Assembly (NCBI RefSeq): GCF_910594985.1
Contig: NZ_CAJVCE010000008.1
Span: forward strand, 9,163 to 73,162
DNA length: 64,000 nt
Source of the DNA: Paenibacillus allorhizosphaerae
GTDB taxonomy: Bacteria > Bacillota > Bacilli > Paenibacillales > NBRC-103111
Reading direction: 5' to 3'
The number at the start of each line of letters is the position of its first letter. The first letter of the stretch is position 1. This document shows positions 8,660 through 16,286 of this stretch, one piece after another. Made by a program: the position numbers and the translations under genes. Below the pieces are notes generated by a model. It searched no databases. It saw only the letters and a list, made by a program, of their open reading frames with translations, and was not told where the DNA came from.

Positions 8660-8826
8660 CTAACGGAGAACGTTATTTGAAAGTCTGAAAACACATTGGC
8701 TATTCCGGAAAAGTCTTTGATATTCAAGGGCTTTTTCATTTTGGAAGCATAAGTTTGCCGTCGTAAATTGGAAGCATAAGCATGCCAAACCGGCAAACTT
8801 ATGGGTTAAGTAACAGTGACAGCGAT
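8660..8826 (+). repeat. Boundary repeat, copy C, with an internal 13-bp inverted repeat
   Basis: CTAACGGAGAACGTTA (8660-8675) contains a TAACG/CGTTA palindrome and matches copy A for 13 nt. A perfect 13-bp inverted repeat follows (CATAAGTTTGCCG at 8748-8760, complement at 8791-8803). The right end TTAAGTAACAGTGACAGCGAT (8806-8826) resembles the shared boundary motif. The Nudix gene starts 108 nt later. Confidence 0.55.
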
Positions 8827-8933
8827 CCTAAGAGCTATAAAGTCGTTTAAATTTGATAACAAACGGCTATCGTCGTAAAGCTTACGGGCAGTATACCGCA
8901 ATAGGAAATTATTTAAAAAGGGAGGACGATGAA

Positions 8934-9359
8934 GTGGCACCAAAGCATATAGTTTCTGCGGCAGCAATTGTAGTTAATGAGCGTAACGAAATATTATTGA
9001 TAAAAGGACCTAAACGAGGATGGGAAATGCCGGGAGGGCAGGTTGAAGAAGGTGAATCATTGAAAGATGCAGCGATAAGGGAAACAAAGGAAGAGAGCGG
9101 TATAGATATAGAAGTGACAAAGTTTTGTGGTATTTTTCAAAATGTAAGTGCTTGTATTTGTAACACTTTATTTTTAGGCAGACCAGTCGGAGGAGAATTA
9201 ACAACTACTATTGAGTCTTTAGAAGTAGGATATTTTCCAATCGAGACAGCATTAGAGATGGTAAATTGGGGAAATTTTAAGCAAAGAATTGAGCTTTGTT
9301 TGAATGAAGAACTTCATCCTTTTTATGTTGAATTTTCCATTCCGCTTAAGGATTGCTAG
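8934..9359 (+). CDS. Nudix hydrolase, 141 aa
   Basis: A single Nudix domain. The Nudix box starts GGQVEEGESLKDAA and continues IRETKEESGI, matching GX5EX7REUXEEXGU with its catalytic glutamates. The family hydrolyses nucleoside diphosphates linked to another moiety (X) with Mg2+; the substrate is unknown. The GTG at 8934 is preferred over an upstream frame start at 8853 because GGAGG at 8921-8925 lies 8 nt before it and the domain begins right after. The gene is AT-rich and is flanked by hairpin repeats C and D on the same strand, like other accessory ORFs here. Confidence 0.8.
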   Translation: MAPKHIVSAAAIVVNERNEILLIKGPKRGWEMPGGQVEEGESLKDAAIRETKEESGIDIEVTKFCGIFQNVSACICNTLFLGRPVGGELTTTIESLEVGYFPIETALEMVNWGNFKQRIELCLNEELHPFYVEFSIPLKDC

Positions 9360-9419
9360 AGCGCCATAAGTTTTTTCCGTCAGACCGCGTAACCCTAACG
9401 GGTACCGAGGGAGTTCAAT

Positions 9420-9472
9420 GAAATAGCGACAGTCTAGGACTTTATTTTCTCGTCCATGACTGTTGCTGTTTC
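9420..9472 (+). repeat. Hairpin repeat D, copy 2
   Basis: GAAATAGCGACAGTC (9420-9434) pairs with GACTGTTGCTGTTTC (9458-9472). The loop and inner stem are identical to copy 1 (4013-4065). Differences in the outer stems largely keep pairing through G-U or compensating changes. It lies 60 nt after the Nudix gene. Confidence 0.75.
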
Positions 9473-9573
9473 AATTTCTAGGATCAATCTAATACTTTTT
9501 TACGGAGTCTGTCGGTTTTCTGATTTGAAAAGCCGCGTGGACTAAGCACATTCAGTCCGATTTTTTCATCCGG

Positions 9574-9729
9574 ATGCGCCGTGGGGCTCCTGAAATATAC
9601 GCCGTTCCGTACTGCGCAGGAGAGGCTAACAAGGCTATTGAGCAGTTTAAGCAGAAGGTAAAAAGAGGTAAGGTCCTGTGGGCGTCTCGATCGGGGCGGT
9701 GGAAGAAGGAGGGATGGATAACTAAATAA
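9574..9729 (+). CDS. Possible 51-aa ORF, unknown
   Basis: An open frame of 51 residues (including CAGEANKAIEQFKQKVKRG), rich in lysine and arginine. There is no clear ribosome site and no family I recognise. It may be a fragment. Apart from hairpin D, I see nothing else in 9360-9836. Confidence 0.2.
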   Translation: MRRGAPEIYAVPYCAGEANKAIEQFKQKVKRGKVLWASRSGRWKKEGWITK

Positions 9730-9836
9730 CGGCGAAGCATCTTGACGGATTTTGTTCAGTTCGATTCGAGAGGAAAATTATTCCTCAGCGGCGAAGTTAT
9801 GTATCGTTCTTACCATGTATTCAAGGAGTGGAATCC

Positions 9837-10856
9837 ATGTCAACCAACCAAACCAAAATTCGTGGAGCGGTAATCGGGTACGGCGGCGCCTTTAATATGG
9901 GGAAATCGCACGGCAATCACATGAAACGCGTAGGCTTTGAATTTTCGGCGGCTTGCGATTTGGATCCAGCCAGGATGGAACAGGCGGCACAAGATTTTCC
10001 CGGTCTGCGCACGTATACCGACGTTCAGGATTTGCTCGCTCAGCCGGACATTGATCTCGTTACGGTCATAACCCCGCATAATACGCATGCGGCATTAGCC
10101 GAGCAGGTGCTATTAAACGGCAAGCACTGCATTTTGGAAAAACCGATGTGCATCCATGCCGATGATGCCGACAAGCTCGTCAAGTTGGCCAAAGAGAAAG
10201 GGCTCATGCTTTCCGTTTTCCATAACCGGCGGTGGGATGGATGGTATTTGACGGTCAAGGATTTGATGGAAAAAGGAGTGATCGGTGACATTTTCCATGT
10301 GGAGATGTTCATGGGCGGCTACAGCGCTCCAAAAGAGTGGTGGCGGGAAAATAAAGAAATTTCCGGCGGTGCGTTTTACGATTGGGGTGCCCACTACATC
10401 GATTATTTGCTCGGGATCGTTCCCGGCAAAATCAGATCGGTACGCGGGACGATTCACAATCGGGTATGGCACCAGAAAACGAATGAGGATCAGGTCGACA
10501 GTATGATTTTTTTTGAAAACGGTGCCATCGCTCACGTTGAGATTTCCTCCATTGCCCGCGTCGGCAAGGCACGATTCCGCATTCTGGGAACGAAGGGGGC
10601 CGTTGAAGTGATCAATACGAAAGATGGGAAGCTGAATTTGTACACCGACGCGGACGGGCAAAACCAGCTGTCCGAAGTGGAATTTTTGAAGGACCGCCAA
10701 TCCGCTTACTATGACAACATCGCCGATTATCTGTTGAGGGGGGCCGAGCTGATCGTAAAACCGGAGGAAGCCCGCCGCATCATTGCGGTCATCGAGACGA
10801 CGGAGCGGTCGGCCAAGGAAGCTAAAGAGCTGCCAGTGCCTTACGAGAATGAATGA
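9837..10856 (+). CDS. Gfo/Idh/MocA-family oxidoreductase, 339 aa
   Basis: An N-terminal Rossmann fold begins with IGYGGAFNMG (residues about 13-22). The family signature EKP is at residues 101-103 (CILEKPM), holding the conserved lysine near the nicotinamide. GAFYDWGAHYIDYLLG carries the conserved D-x-G-x-H-x-x-D pattern in the C-terminal substrate domain. The family oxidises or reduces sugars, inositols and related polyols with NAD(P); the substrate here is not evident. The ATG at 9837 has AAGGAG 8 nt upstream and is preferred to the GTG at 9828, which overlaps that site. It stands alone, with nearest neighbours more than 400 nt away, and a terminator-like hairpin lies at 11112. Confidence 0.85.
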   Translation: MSTNQTKIRGAVIGYGGAFNMGKSHGNHMKRVGFEFSAACDLDPARMEQAAQDFPGLRTYTDVQDLLAQPDIDLVTVITPHNTHAALAEQVLLNGKHCILEKPMCIHADDADKLVKLAKEKGLMLSVFHNRRWDGWYLTVKDLMEKGVIGDIFHVEMFMGGYSAPKEWWRENKEISGGAFYDWGAHYIDYLLGIVPGKIRSVRGTIHNRVWHQKTNEDQVDSMIFFENGAIAHVEISSIARVGKARFRILGTKGAVEVINTKDGKLNLYTDADGQNQLSEVEFLKDRQSAYYDNIADYLLRGAELIVKPEEARRIIAVIETTERSAKEAKELPVPYENE

Positions 10857-11111
10857 GCTTTGAACGGTAGAGCCTGCAAATACTTAAACCTGACGGATTG
10901 CAATGTGTCGGTGCTTACTCGAGTTTAGGTAGTCGTCTGCAGATTTTTCCATAAAGATAAGGAACCATGATCATGAGATCCGATACTGCATCTGCCCCAA
11001 TCTGTCATTTCGAACGCCTCCTAAAGAGAATCATTTTGCTTCATTGGACCCTTTGCTAATGTTCACTTATTTTGGATAACGGTTTACGGTGCGGTGCCGA
11101 GTGGAAAGAGC

Positions 11112-11153
11112 AAAGCAGTTGTCGCATAGATTCCATTGCGATGACTGCTTTTT
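11112..11153 (+). terminator. Rho-independent terminator-like hairpin
   Basis: AAAGCAGT at 11112-11119 pairs with ACTGCTTT at 11144-11151, with further pairing of GTCGCA and TTGCGA inside and TTTTT at the end. It lies about 255 nt after the oxidoreductase stop. Confidence 0.55.
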
Positions 11154-11183
11154 GTAATGTAACAAAAATAAAACAAATTGTTG

Positions 11184-11197
11184 TGATAGCGCTTACC
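11184..11197 (+). promoter_or_regulatory. Possible CcpA cre-like site
   Basis: TGATAGCGCTTACC resembles the catabolite-repression cre consensus (TGnAAnCGnnnnCA) with a mismatch at the last position. It lies about 60 nt upstream of the remnant gene at 11256 in an AT-rich promoter-like stretch. Suggestive only. Confidence 0.3.
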
Positions 11198-11255
11198 TGT
11201 TAAAATTATATATAAGGAATATATGGGAACGTCACTTTGGAAGTGAGGTGGTTCT

Positions 11256-11521
11256 ATGGGAAGCATCAGGCATAGCGGCCGTATCCGGTTGCCGGTTAAG
11301 CCGGATCCGAAACTGTGGGTGAGCTTGATGCCTTTTGGGTTCAGAAAACTGAAGCCGCGGCATATTCACCAAACGCTGAAAGTCGCTTTGGACAATCGGA
11401 TCAACTCCCTTATGCGTATCGAATCTTGACGCAGGGAGTATGCGACGGGTGCGCCTTGGGTGTAGCGGGATTGCAAGATCGGACCTTGGAAGAAAGGCTC
11501 AATGCTCTGGACAAAATCTAA
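11256..11521 (+). pseudogene. N-terminal remnant of an FdhF/YdeP-type molybdopterin oxidoreductase
   Basis: The ATG at 11256, with GAGGTGG upstream, starts a frame with [20 protein letters not shown] and ends at a stop. The frame that opens around 11400 continues the same protein ([19 protein letters not shown], then [14 protein letters not shown]) to a TAA at 11519-11521. PFG...KP followed by GVCDGCALG is typical of the N-terminus of the YdeP/FdhF-like formate-dehydrogenase alpha family (about 750 aa). Only about 80 residues survive, with a frameshift, and everything downstream including the molybdopterin domains is gone. Its position before a formaldehyde dehydrogenase suggests a lost formaldehyde-to-formate-to-CO2 route. 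Confidence 0.65.
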
Positions 11522-11774
11522 TAAAATCCAATGGGATGAGCCGAAGGCGAGCTTAAGATGTGTAAACGGAGCGGAGGAAAAGCTGCTTCTTGTTTAAAAA
11601 GGCGCGAGATTGGACGGCTATGCGGGGTCACGGCAAAGGTGCCGGTCCGGTTGAAATGAATGTAAGGAGGTGATGCCTGAATACTGTTCCGGATGATATC
11701 CGTACGGCTCTATACAGCATGATCTGCTCTCATGGCTAAAATACCACATTTTTAGTGAATAGGAGAATGAACTC

Positions 11775-12989
11775 ATGGCAGGAAATAGAGCGGTTGTTTA
11801 CACTGGACCGGGCAAAGTAGAAGTATCCGACATTGATTTTCCGGGTTTGGTTTTGAGGGACGGTCCGGGCGTGAATCCGAGAAATGTCGGCAGAAAATGC
11901 GAGCACGGTGTCATTCTTAAAGTCGTTTCAACGAACATTTGCGGAAGCGATCAGCATATGGTAAGAGGAAGGACAACCGCGCCGAGCGGTTTAGTGTTAG
12001 GGCATGAAATTACCGGTGAGGTTATCGAACTGGGCAGGGATGTGGAATTTATAAAGAAAGGCGACCTCGTATCTGTCCCTTTCAACATTGCTTGCGGCAG
12101 ATGCCGGAGCTGTAAAGAACGGAATACGAATGTTTGCCTCAATGTGAATCCGGACCGGCCGGGATCGGCATACGGTTATGTCGACATGGGCGGCTGGGTC
12201 GGCGGACAATCGGAATATGTGATGGTCCCGTACGCCGATTTCCAGCTGTTAAAGTTCCCGGACAAAGAGCAGGCGATGGAGAAAATAAGAGACCTTACGA
12301 TGCTGTCCGATATTTTCCCGACAGGATACCATGGGGCTGTAAGTGCAGGTGTCCGCCCGGGATCTACCGTTTATGTAGCGGGAGCCGGCCCGGTCGGTTT
12401 GGCGGCCGCTCATTCCGCCCAACTGCTTGGAGCGGCGGTAGTCATTGTCGGGGACTTGAACGGCGAGCGGCTTGCACAGGCAAGAAGCTTCGGCTGCGAG
12501 ACCGTTAACCTTAGCGAGCATGCGAACCTCGGAGAGCAGATCGAGCAAATTCTCGGCGTGCCCGAAGTGGACAGCGCCATTGACTGCGTAGGATTCGAAG
12601 CGCACGGCCATGGGCACGGACATACGGAAGCGCCTGCGACCGTACTGAACTCCATTATGGAAGTGACCCGGGCCGGCGGACGACTCGGCATTCCCGGACT
12701 TTATGTAACGGGGGATCCCGGTGCGATTGATAACGATGCGAAAGTGGGTACGCTTAAAATTCGTTTTGGCCTCGGTTGGGCCAAATCCCATACGTTCGTA
12801 ACGGGACAAACGCCTGTCATGCAATACCACCGGGAGCTGATGATGTCGATTCTGAACGGAAAAGCCCAGATCGCAAAAGCGGTGAACGCGACCGTGATAT
12901 CGCTGGACGATGCGCCAAGAGCTTACCAAGAGTTTGATAAAGGGGCGGCGAGGAAATTCGTGATCGACCCTCATGGACTGATCAAATAA
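11775..12989 (+). CDS. fdhA: Glutathione-independent formaldehyde dehydrogenase, 404 aa
   Basis: A zinc-dependent medium-chain dehydrogenase of the Pseudomonas PFDH type. Catalytic-zinc candidates are Cys56 (NICGSDQHM) and His77/Glu78 (GHEITG). Structural-zinc cysteines lie at 107, 110, 113 and 121 (CGRCRSC...C). The NAD Rossmann motif is GAGPVGLAAA. The family signature VDSAIDCVGFEA is followed by a histidine-rich HGHGHGH stretch. The enzyme oxidises formaldehyde to formate with NAD+ in the cytoplasm without glutathione, and some members also act as dismutases. Length matches the family (about 400). AGGAG at 11761-11765 precedes the ATG. It stands alone, followed by a hairpin at 13008, with a formate-dehydrogenase-like remnant just upstream. 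Confidence 0.88.
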   Translation: MAGNRAVVYTGPGKVEVSDIDFPGLVLRDGPGVNPRNVGRKCEHGVILKVVSTNICGSDQHMVRGRTTAPSGLVLGHEITGEVIELGRDVEFIKKGDLVSVPFNIACGRCRSCKERNTNVCLNVNPDRPGSAYGYVDMGGWVGGQSEYVMVPYADFQLLKFPDKEQAMEKIRDLTMLSDIFPTGYHGAVSAGVRPGSTVYVAGAGPVGLAAAHSAQLLGAAVVIVGDLNGERLAQARSFGCETVNLSEHANLGEQIEQILGVPEVDSAIDCVGFEAHGHGHGHTEAPATVLNSIMEVTRAGGRLGIPGLYVTGDPGAIDNDAKVGTLKIRFGLGWAKSHTFVTGQTPVMQYHRELMMSILNGKAQIAKAVNATVISLDDAPRAYQEFDKGAARKFVIDPHGLIK

Positions 12990-13007
12990 GTTAGTATTAC
13001 ATCAAAA

Positions 13008-13055
13008 AAAGCTGCTTCCACCGTAGAAAGAAATACGGAATGATGAGCAGCTTTT
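13008..13055. terminator. Bidirectional terminator
   Basis: AAAGCTGCT (13008-13016) pairs with AGCAGCTTT (13046-13054), and an inner CCGTA/TACGG stem is present. An A-run precedes and a T-run follows, so it can end the formaldehyde dehydrogenase on plus and the small ORF on minus. Confidence 0.75.
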
Positions 13056-13080
13056 ATTTTGCGCCTTTCGACCGTTAAAT

Positions 13081-13227
13081 TTACAGGCCCATGCGCGTTA
13101 TAGCTCCTTCAAACGATACGTCCACACGCTGATCGGCGGCCTCGTTCCACAACTGCGGACGAGATGAGTTCTTGTCGTTTAACGGGTCAAGTTCTATCAA
13201 CATATTATGGACGGGAGATGATACCAA
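13081..13227 (-). CDS. Possible 48-aa ORF or C-terminal gene remnant, minus strand
   Basis: A minus-strand frame reads FRRILVSSPVHNMLIELDPL, continues NDKNSSRPQLWNEAADQRVD and VSFEGAITRMGL, and stops at 13081. The composition looks protein-like. A TTG start at 13227 has AGGAG a few bases upstream, but the frame stays open further, so it may be the tail of a truncated gene. No family recognised. The shared terminator at 13008 fits expression or a past gene end. Confidence 0.35.
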   Translation of the reverse strand: MVSSPVHNMLIELDPLNDKNSSRPQLWNEAADQRVDVSFEGAITRMGL

Positions 13228-13264
13228 AATTCTCCTAAACTAAAACGAATTATCATTTGTCCGA

Positions 13265-13359
13265 CGACATAAACATAGGTGCTTTGAGATCCCCGTTAAT
13301 TGGGGATTTTTTATTTGAAAGTACATATGATTGTGTCGCAATGTCACGACATAAACATA
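13265..13359 (+). repeat. Direct repeat pair CGACATAAACATA
   Basis: CGACATAAACATA occurs at 13265-13277 and again at 13347-13359, 82 nt apart, each followed by a similar GGTGC or TGCGC end. Between them is a terminator-like hairpin (13289). The origin is unknown; they could be ends of a lost small element. Confidence 0.5.
13289..13313 (+). terminator. Terminator-like hairpin
   Basis: ATCCCC (13289-13294) pairs with GGGGAT (13302-13307), followed at once by TTTTTTAT. No gene lies directly upstream on the plus strand. Confidence 0.55.
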
Positions 13360-13577
13360 TGCGCATAATCGCGAAGGATTTGATGTGTAGGATCCGTTAC
13401 AAAAAAGTTAAAGTCTATGCAACCCCCCCAATGTAACATCTTAAGTGGCTAGCACCCCATAGTTCCGAGTGGTATGCACAGCAGAATGCTGCTGGGAGCG
13501 ATAGCCAATTTTTGGTGATCATTCACAGCGATTAATGTTAATATATATTTAAAACATGTTGACGAAGGGAGAGAGCT

Positions 13578-15011
13578 ATGAGTCCACAGTCCGATGAAGA
13601 GGTTGACGAACGTCTAGCCAAACAGAAAAGCCCGAAAAGAATTCTTGATCCGCAGCAATTGTTGAGATTGGAATCAGGAGGAACGAAAGAAATACGAAAG
13701 GTCATTCGCCAGCTTGTCGGTCCGTCGCTTATCGAGAACATTCTGCTGAATGTGCTTCAGATGATTGTGATGATCATGGTCGGGCACGTTGGGGCGGAGG
13801 CGGTAACTGCTGTAGGCTTAACTAATCAGCCCATTTTTTTCGCATTGGCGATTTTTATGGCACTCAATATCGGAACAACGGCAATCATCGCCAGAGCGAT
13901 GGGAGCGGGAAATGTAGAGGAAGCGAATCTGGCGGCCCAGCAAACTTTTATCCTCAGTCTGTTACTTTCCGTTGGAGTCATTATTCTTAGTTATTTGTAC
14001 GCGGAAAACATCATGATATTCATGGGTGCTACGCCGGAAGTGCTGCAAGAAGGAGTCGGCTACGCGCAGATCATGTTTCTTTCGCTCGGTTTTACGATTT
14101 TGTCGATGAGCCTTTCTGCTGTGCTACGTGGAGCCGGAGATACGCGTACGCCAATGAAAATAAATGTACTTTCGAATATCATTGTTGTGGTGCTCGGCTA
14201 TCCTCTCATTTACGGAATTGGCTCCATCCCCGGCCTTGGCGTTGCGGGAGCCGCTATTGCTACAGCTCTGGCTAAAGCGTTTGCGGCACTATGGGTGTTG
14301 AAAGTGCTGTTCGGAAAAGGCTCGTACATCAAGCTGTCTTGGAGCCAAGTATGGACCTTCGATTATCCGACGATCCGCCGGCTTGTAAAGATCGGTTTGC
14401 CGTCCATGGGTGAGCAGTTTGCCATGCGATTGGGCCAGCTTGTATTTACGATCGTAGTAAGCGGTTTGGGAACAGCAGTTTTTGCTGCACATACTATCTG
14501 CTTCAATATTATGGGGTTTTCCTTTATGCCGGGTATGGCTTTCGCGCTTGCCGCCAGTACGCTTGTCGGGCAAGGCCTGGGTGCTGGCAAGCCTGATTTG
14601 GCTGAAAAATTCGGTTGGGAGACCCAGCGATTCGGCCGAATGTTCGGAGGGATAACAGGCGTCTGCTTCATAATACTGGCTCCGTACATTATGATGTTGT
14701 ATACAAACGATCAGACCGTCATCAACGCAGGGAGCAGCGCATTAAGAATTATCGGATTTATTCAGACTTTCCAGGCGACGCAATTTATATTGGCCGGAGC
14801 GCTGCGCGGGGCGGGCGACACCAAAATTCCGCTGATTTCGACTTTTGTCGGCGTCTGTGTTTTCAGAAGCTTATTAGGCTTGCTTTTTGTAATCGTTTTC
14901 AATTGGGGGATTATCGGCGCTTATTTATCGATTGCGATCGACCAAATCGTGCGAACAGCCATTATTTTTTACCGTTATAAGAGCGGCAGATGGAAAACGG
15001 CGGTTGTATAG
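13578..15011 (+). CDS. MATE-family multidrug exporter, 477 aa
   Basis: An integral membrane protein with about 12 predicted helices arranged as two MATE halves. Typical signatures are present: NVLQMIVMIMVGHVGAEAV near the start, AVLRGAGDTRTPMKINV in the first half and AGALRGAGDTKIPL in the second. A charged N-terminal extension of about 40 residues precedes helix 1. MATE pumps expel cationic drugs or metabolites using Na+ or H+ gradients; the substrate is not predictable. The ATG at 13578 has GGGAGAG 7-8 nt upstream. It is monocistronic by position. The family lies within normal length (440-480). Confidence 0.88.
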   Translation: MSPQSDEEVDERLAKQKSPKRILDPQQLLRLESGGTKEIRKVIRQLVGPSLIENILLNVLQMIVMIMVGHVGAEAVTAVGLTNQPIFFALAIFMALNIGTTAIIARAMGAGNVEEANLAAQQTFILSLLLSVGVIILSYLYAENIMIFMGATPEVLQEGVGYAQIMFLSLGFTILSMSLSAVLRGAGDTRTPMKINVLSNIIVVVLGYPLIYGIGSIPGLGVAGAAIATALAKAFAALWVLKVLFGKGSYIKLSWSQVWTFDYPTIRRLVKIGLPSMGEQFAMRLGQLVFTIVVSGLGTAVFAAHTICFNIMGFSFMPGMAFALAASTLVGQGLGAGKPDLAEKFGWETQRFGRMFGGITGVCFIILAPYIMMLYTNDQTVINAGSSALRIIGFIQTFQATQFILAGALRGAGDTKIPLISTFVGVCVFRSLLGLLFVIVFNWGIIGAYLSIAIDQIVRTAIIFYRYKSGRWKTAVV

Positions 15012-15070
15012 GGTATTGGATTCCTGCTCTTAGGTGTTACCGCTGTTCCCATGATTTGATACTGTCCGAG

Positions 15071-15181
15071 CTAGATCGGGGCTTTTAACAATTGAATCAA
15101 TTTGTATAAGCAGGATATCCCGCACATCTGGGACTCGATACTCTTATCTAGATAAGACCGGATATTCTCAGCCAGCTTCAT
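15071..15181 (-). CDS. Possible 36-aa minus-strand ORF or gene remnant
   Basis: The frame reads MKLAENIRSYLDKSIESQM then CGISCLYKLIQLLKAPI and stops at 15071. It remains open upstream to about 15245 (GFYRVSSVKFVSLIPRLKS), so it may be the C-terminus of a degraded gene. Helix-rich, no family recognised, no strong ribosome site. Confidence 0.3.
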   Translation of the reverse strand: MKLAENIRSYLDKSIESQMCGISCLYKLIQLLKAPI

Positions 15182-15247
15182 TATGCTCTTCAGTCTGGGA
15201 ATGAGTGAAACAAATTTTACGGATGAGACGCGATAAAAACCCACAAT

Positions 15248-15274
15248 AGTAAGGCTGCCACCGGCAGCCTTACT
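15248..15274. terminator. 12-bp perfect hairpin, terminator-like
   Basis: AGTAAGGCTGCC (15248-15259) pairs perfectly with GGCAGCCTTACT (15263-15274) around a 3-nt loop. No T-tract follows on plus. It lies between the MATE gene and the convergent YheC/D gene; the rest of 15012-15415 holds only the small minus-strand ORF. Confidence 0.45.
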
Positions 15275-15415
15275 GTGCTCACGGGCAGGCTTGAAGTGCG
15301 GCGGCTAATCTGCAATAAAAAAATCGTTCAATGATTACTAATGGGCAAGGTCGGAAAAAAATATTGCTTGCACATTGATTGACGCAAGCGGGACCCGGGA
15401 GATCAAATCACCAAA

Positions 15416-16150
15416 TCATTTTCGGAGAGGGGAACATTTATTATACAGTTTACGCAAACATTTCCAGCATATTTTTTCCGGTCGCGTGTTCGCTTCGATC
15501 AACCACGGTTTTAGTTTATGGTCCAATCCGACATCGATCCCAAATAGTCGAATGCCGGTATATTTAGGTTCCAATCGAACGCATACGCGCCTCCCGAGCT
15601 CGTTAAGCTTTTTAATGATTGTGGCTTTCGTCGCTCGGTCGGTGTATTGGGCGAGCAAATCGTCGATCGATACTGCAGTTCCTCCGCTGCGGATGTTCGT
15701 TACAATTTTTTTCGGGTTTGCGGCGCGACCGACAAATCCTTCGTTCAACCAAATGTTGTTCCGTTGCTTGGTCATCATTAATCGCACGTCAAAAGGACGT
15801 TTTTTCCATTGGAGCAGAGGTATCGCCTGTTGTACGAGATAATCCGGACGAGCTCGGTTTTTCATTACATAAGCGTAAAGCAGATCGTTTGAAAAAAGCT
15901 TTTTTTGGCTGCTCCCTTTATGCACGACAAAGGCGGGCTCTTTTCCATCGGCGATAGAATGAACCCGCATTATTCCGATACCGAAAGCTCCCACATTCGG
16001 CTTTAAGTAAACCGCCTTATACTTGGAGAGCATGCTAAGCAGGTTTCGTTTGTTCAATTTCTTCGTATCGGGAAGGTGGCCCATCAGCTTATTGTCCTTT
16101 TTTAGCTCCAGATAATGTTCCCATTTGATCCCTTTTCCCGGTTTATTCAT
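15416..16150 (-). CDS. YheC/YheD-family (spore-coat associated) ATP-grasp protein, 244 aa
   Basis: The start KPGKGIKWEHYLELKKDN, the core YKAVYLKPNVGAFGIGIMRV and the end GIRLFGIDVGLDHKLKPWLI then EANTRPEK follow the YheC/YheD pattern. In that family an ATP-grasp fold supplies Lys and Glu/Asn ligands for ATP-Mg (here the GIDVG...EANTRP segment). Bacillus members are endospore-coat associated. The enzymatic product, if any, is unknown. The length fits a single-domain member. GAGGAG lies upstream of the ATG at 16150. It is divergent from the CapA-like gene at 16287 with 136 nt between them, so the two may share a control region, perhaps sporulation-linked. Confidence 0.78.
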   Translation of the reverse strand: MNKPGKGIKWEHYLELKKDNKLMGHLPDTKKLNKRNLLSMLSKYKAVYLKPNVGAFGIGIMRVHSIADGKEPAFVVHKGSSQKKLFSNDLLYAYVMKNRARPDYLVQQAIPLLQWKKRPFDVRLMMTKQRNNIWLNEGFVGRAANPKKIVTNIRSGGTAVSIDDLLAQYTDRATKATIIKKLNELGRRVCVRLEPKYTGIRLFGIDVGLDHKLKPWLIEANTRPEKICWKCLRKLYNKCSPLRK

Positions 16151-16286
16151 AAAAATCAGTCTCCTCGCTCGGGTGTTCCTATACTATATTCACCGTCATG
16201 CAGACGGATTGTAGGCCATCGTCCAATGAGCGAACAATCCGCCTTGGCTTGAATATGTTGAGCGTAGGAAAGATAGGGGTGGAGCC

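Noticed and set aside
15375..15842. 155-aa plus-strand frame over the YheC/D gene
   Set aside because: The minus-strand frame has clear ATP-grasp motifs and a ribosome site; the plus frame has neither.
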